A stretch of DNA of 64,000 bases from Chlorophyllum brunneum (lineage: Eukaryota; Basidiomycota; Agaricomycetes; Agaricales; Agaricaceae): positions 2,046,001 to 2,110,000 of the forward strand of contig OY756146.1 of the NCBI GenBank assembly GCA_963576785.1. The letters run 5' to 3'. Under the pieces are notes generated by a model, which had not been told where the DNA came from, did not search any database, and worked only from the letters and a program-made list of their open reading frames with translations. A program made the translations under genes and the position numbers. This document shows positions 59,891 to 64,000 of this stretch, one piece after another. Each line of letters begins with the position of its first letter. The first letter of the stretch is position 1.

Positions 59891-60610
59891 GGCGAAGATA
59901 CTGAAGGCGCGAGAGAAGTGTACCAATGGTTCACTTTTGTTATCAGCAAATCGCATAGCTGCCACTCACCTGTGAGACTTGATTTGCTGGAGGCGGGAGT
60001 CGTAGTCACCACTCCAAGACATACCTTCGGGACACCAGGGGAAGTTGTGAGAAGGACGCCACAGCAGTCTACCAACCGATTTAGTCGGCGCCTTTCTCAA
60101 AGCTGTTACAGGGCCTTGGCTTAGAACTGCGTTTTGGGAGATTTTCATCTATCAGATATTGGAGCATCACACATGCCTGAGGCATGCTAAAAGTCCTCAT
60201 GACAAGAACTTCAGAATCCGCGTCTCTTCTCTCAGGTCAGCTGAGAACTTGGGGGAAAAAAATAGTCCGTGTTTGTGGGTGCGCAAGGGGACCGTAGGTA
60301 AAGCACAAGTCCAAAAAAGCGGTTATGAATCAAAGGTTAGGGATACCAGTCGCAGATCCACGGTCCCCAACTGGACGTGATTGGGTCGAACGTGGTGAGC
60401 ACAGCCACATGTAAGCCACTACAGAACTTTTGTATTACACACAGTATTCTGAGGAGTGAACGCACGATAACAAACGCCTAATCTTTGGCCAGCAGAATAT
60501 AGTACATTTGCGTCAGAGGTGTAAAACGAAGACCACACGATTTGGATTCAATTCAGCTAGTCCAAAAGAACATACGCCACCTCTGAGAATTTATCTAACC
60601 TCGCACGCCA
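59891..60610. other. Region between kinase copies
   Basis: May contain the 5' exons of kinase copy 1 (minus frame at 59966-60148) and its promoter, plus the 3' flank of copy 2. No separate gene supported. Confidence 0.4.
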
Positions 60611-61600
60611 CTATTCCAAAGAATCAAGAATTTTTTCAACCTGGTCTAGATCAATTTGGACTTCTTTTTTCCGCCTCATGGCATCCCGGAACTGGCGCTT
60701 CTCACTTGCAATTTGCTCTTGATCATCTACCGGGCTTCCAACAAAGCCATTCCTTCCCAGGTATTCTAAAATCTCTGTGCATTTCAGACGGCTTTCGGGT
60801 TCCTGCGCCCAACAGCCGTTGATCAAACCAAATATGGCGTTACCTGTGTTCGACTCGAGGTCGAGATTCGCAGGTCGTCGGCCAGCTTTGAGTGCTCTAG
60901 GTACCACAGCGTTGTTGACAATGTCGGAAAATGGCGCCTGCCCGGTCAGAACCTTTTCCGGGTTGGTTTCTGGTCAGTACTAGAGCCCTTGGATGTGAGG
61001 AAAACACAAACCTCATGGAAGACACATCCCAGAGCCCAGACATCACTTTCCTTGGAGACATTAACACCGTCTCCCAGTAACTCGGGTGCATCCCATCGTA
61101 CCGTGGAGCCTTGCCTACTGCTTCGAGTAATGATCTGAGAGTACCCCATCCGTCCGTACAATCGATAACCCAAAGTCTGTGAGACACTGGGCGTACCCCT
61201 TAGAGGTCACCATGTGCCACATTCTGGCTATGCAGGTAGTTCAGACCACTGGCGATGTCGTAGATATTTGGAGGGGGGAATGAGGGCAACAACTCAGGTT
61301 GAGACCAGAGGCACTCACAATAGCGTCACGGGACACTTTTGGGAACTTGATCAGGTATTCCCTGACGTTACCGTTATTCATCCATGGAGCAACGAAGCAG
61401 ACTTCTCTGCGCCGTTCATTGCGATAGAAGACGCCGTAGAATGGGGCTACATTTGGGTGATCGAGGCGTCCCCAAACAGTGGCCTCCTTGTAGAGAACCT
61501 AGTGATGGTGGATGTAAACGAGAAACGGAAAGGAAGGAAGGATCAAGCAAACCTTGAGAAAGTTTTCGACTTTCATGCCCGTCCTGGGGCGAACAACCTT
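60611..61600 (-). pseudogene. TKL-type protein kinase pseudogene, copy 2 (5'-truncated)
   Basis: Tandem relative of copy 1 on the same strand. Its 5' end begins in the part before the first kinase intron (RPRTGMKVENFLK, near 61590-61550), so the Gly loop is missing. KEATVWGRLDHPNVAPFYGV and REVCFVAPWMNNGNVREYL follow. The catalytic loop keeps YLHSQNVAHGDL, but a TAA sits directly after it at 61200-61202. LTDFGLSIVRTDG keeps DFG, yet one base too many follows before RSSRQGSTVRWDAPELL. The C-lobe (SDVWALGCVFHE, VLTGQAPFSDIV, CWAQEPESRLKCTEILEY) is well kept to the stop at 60611. Truncation, stop and frameshift mark it as a pseudogene. It ends some 80 bp before the start codon of the PIP5K gene. 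Confidence 0.75.
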
Positions 61601-61679
61601 TAAGTGTCGCGAGGGCACGTGGTTGACACAGCCACAAGGAGGTAAGTTGATGTGTGTTTGCTCGCTCGACAACACCTCC

Positions 61680-64000
61680 ATGGCTGGCCAGGACCTTCTC
61701 CACACCGCAAACGCAGGGCCTCCTCCGCCCTCCCCACCGGCAAGTGTGAGAATAGACGACGACGACGACGACCGCCCGGTGTATGCACCCCGACTGGCCG
61801 TGCCTTCCCACAGCGAGCCGCCGGTGATCTACGATGAGCCAGAGTCTATCGCTCAGCCTCGTGCAAAGTCTCTTCACCGCGCGTCTACAGACACCCGTGT
61901 TTCTCTCCACATGTCTTCCCAGCCACAGCATCACCTTTCTCCTTACCCTCACATGCCTCTTCCAGAATCACCGTCCCGAGTCGACGGTCATTTGCCACAG
62001 CCCTCACCGACAACGATGACCCCAACGACGCCCACGAATCCATCACTTTCCGCCCCCCACCCGTCACGCAGACACACCACTGGATCGGCGCCAAAACACC
62101 ATCAGCGCCTGTACCAGCGTTTTGCCGCCCCTCAAGCCCAGGAAAAACAACAACAAACCCAATCCCTTGCCCCTAACGACACCGCTGCCGTCCTGGGCGA
62201 TGCCGCTCTCGCACTCCAGTCCGATATTCAGATCCATTCTGAACAGATCCGGAGAGAGCGTCAATCGAAACGTGCAAAACAGCAAGCCCAGGCCGAGGCC
62301 GAGGCTGCTCTCACGCGTACTGATACGAGAGGAACGAGAGGCACGAAGGATGAGGATGATTCTAAACCTCTCGTTGGTAATCTGATCGGAGAAGACCACG
62401 TGAATTATGTGTTGATGTATAATATGTTGACCGGGATTAGGATTGGTGTGTCGCGGTGTCAGGCCAAGATCAAGAGGCCTTTGACCGAGGAGGATTTTAT
62501 CGCAAAACACAAATATTCATTCGATATGTACGCCTTTCTCTTACTATCCCCCTACCTGTTCTAATACAGATCCAACCAGTGTCGGAAACGAATTAACGCC
62601 CTCAGCAAAATATGACTTCAAATTCAAGGACTACGCACCATGGATTTTCCGTACCCTTCGCGAAGACTTTTTCCGTCTTGATCCCGCAGACTACCTCCTC
62701 TCCCTCACCGCCAAATATATCCTCTCCGAGCTGGGCTCTCCCGGAAAATCCGGCTCCTTTTTCTACTTCTCTCGCGACTACCGATTCATCATCAAAACCA
62801 TCCGTCACTCCGAACACAAATTCCTTCTCAAAACACTCAAAGTCTACTATCAACACGTGAAAAACAATCCTCATACACTTCTTTCGAGGATTTATGGTTT
62901 ACATCGAGTGAAATTACCAAGAGGGAGGAAAATTCATTTCGTGATTATGAATAATTTGTTCCCGCCGCATAGGGATATTCATGAGACGTACGATTTGAAG
63001 GGGAGTACGTTTGGGAGAGAGTATTCCGAGGAAAAGGCGAAAAAGAATCCGAGAGCTGTGTTGAAAGATTTGAATTGGATTAATAGAACGAAGCAGTTGG
63101 AACTGGGTCCGGAGAAGAGGGCGTTGTTGGCGGAACAGTTGAGGAGGGATGTGGAGTATCTTGAGAGTGTGGATGTGATGGATTATAGTTTGTTGGTTGG
63201 GATTCATAGTATGAAGAGGGGCAATAGAGATAATGTCAGGAAGAATACGTTGAGGGTGTTTGAGGTGAGTAGTCTTGGAAACCGATTTTCCTTTTTTTTT
63301 TTTTTACTGATGATTGGTTTGCAGCCCGAGTTGCCGCAGGGACCAAGATCGAAACAGTCGGCGAGAGGAACAAAGACACCTGAGGCGATTGCGATGCGGA
63401 GAGCGATGCGTTCATCGGATCCTAAAGCCCTTAGTTCCAGTCCCGCCGCTGGTAACTCGACATCATCAGCTGGCGTATCGAGTACGTTACCTTGAACATA
63501 TCTATCCACACATACTAAAATTACTTTTACAGCAGCGATCCAAGTTCCCGGCGGAACACTACATCCTCCAACATCCATAACAGGAACAACGACTTTAACA
63601 GCATCACCGACACCTTCCTCTCCTCATCTCCAACAACAAGAATCCGCAGGATTGTTCTTGGATGAAGATACGACTACTGATAGACAGTATTTTATATTTT
63701 ATCAAGATGAAGGAGGATTGAGGGCGACGGATGAAGAGAATAAAGGGATGGGAACGATTTATTATTTGGGCGTGATTGATATTTTGACTCCGTATGGAGT
63801 TGTGAAGAGAGCGGAGAGGTGGTGGAAGGTTATTTGTCTTGGTGTTGTTGGTGGTGCTGATCGGGTGAGTTGGACTTGATTTCTTTTTGGTCTCTGTTCT
63901 GATGCGGTGTTTTTAGAAAAAGATTAGTCAGGTACCACCGAAAGAGTATGGAGGACGGTTTTTGGCGTTTATGAGAGCGGTGATGAGAGGTGGAGGGGGT
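61680..64000 (+). CDS. MSS4: Phosphatidylinositol-4-phosphate 5-kinase (MSS4-type), partial at window end
   Basis: Makes PI(4,5)P2 at the plasma membrane, controlling actin and endocytosis (family knowledge). The start at 61680 gives MAGQDLLHTANAGPPPPSPP; the open frame extends upstream into the kinase relic but without support. A long disordered Pro/Ser/Gln-rich N-terminus leads to LIGEDHVNYVLMYNMLTGIR near 62390. An intron (donor near 62528, acceptor near 62580) joins to VGNELTPSAKYDFKFKDYAP. Then come FFYFSRDYRFIIKTI (ATP-binding Lys), LKTLKVYYQHVKNNPHTLLS, FVIMNNLFPPHRDIHETYDL, KGSTFGRE and SVDVMDYSLLVGIH (catalytic MDYSLL). Further introns begin near 63266, 63481 and 63864. After the RRAMRSSDPKAL insert come IYYLGVIDILTPYGVVKRAE and QVPPKEYGGRFLAFM, where the window ends just before the C-terminus. 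Confidence 0.9.

Noticed and set aside
61554..61679. Upstream extension of the PIP5K open frame
   Set aside because: This part overlaps the 5' end of the kinase relic on the other strand and shows no family similarity; the ATG at 61680 is preferred.

Overview
This window looks like genomic DNA of a mushroom-forming basidiomycete (Agaricomycetes). Genes are split by many short introns of about 50-60 bp with GT..AG ends. Several families typical of this group are present: NACHT-type STAND NTPases, F-box proteins, DUF6533-like seven-helix membrane proteins, FunK1-like kinases and tyrosine-kinase-like kinases. No rRNA, tRNA, CRISPR array or intact transposon was recognised. Exon limits were inferred by eye from splice signals and reading frame, so gene ends are firmer than internal boundaries.

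Layout. 0.5-5.1 kb (minus strand): a Rad6/UBC2 ubiquitin-conjugating enzyme, an MFSD5-like transporter and a multi-pass membrane protein. 5.1-8.0 kb: no recognisable gene, then a decayed NACHT pseudogene at 8.0-9.3 kb. 10.8-20.1 kb (minus): trehalose-6-phosphate phosphatase (TPS2 type), a three-RRM Gbp2/Hrb1-like RNA-binding protein and a Zn2Cys6 regulator. 20.5-32.2 kb: an F-box protein, a DUF6533-like membrane protein, an old yellow enzyme, a small Kre9/Knh1-like secreted protein, an L-isoaspartate methyltransferase and an auxin-efflux-carrier-like transporter. 34.2-45.2 kb: an F-box protein, a further membrane protein, a poorly resolved region at 38.4-40.1 kb, a CAP20/perilipin-like lipid-droplet protein and a fatty aldehyde dehydrogenase. 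The last two sit close together and both point to lipid metabolism.

45.9-49.8 kb is an accessory patch: two diverged copies of a ~420 bp direct repeat flank a broken nuclease-like plus kinase pseudogene. 50-54 kb returns to core genes: ITP pyrophosphatase (HAM1), a small protein with an eIF4E-binding-like motif, and the mitochondrial MAM33/p32 protein. 54.9-61.6 kb is a second accessory patch. It holds a gene whose exons join in frame to encode two complete NACHT NTPase modules in one chain of 935 residues, followed by two tandem decayed TKL kinases on the other strand. The window ends inside a phosphatidylinositol-4-phosphate 5-kinase (MSS4 type).

The strongest candidate for something unusual is the twin-NACHT gene. 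It has almost no effector region and no recognised sensor repeats, and it lies next to decaying kinases, with a decayed relative elsewhere in the window.
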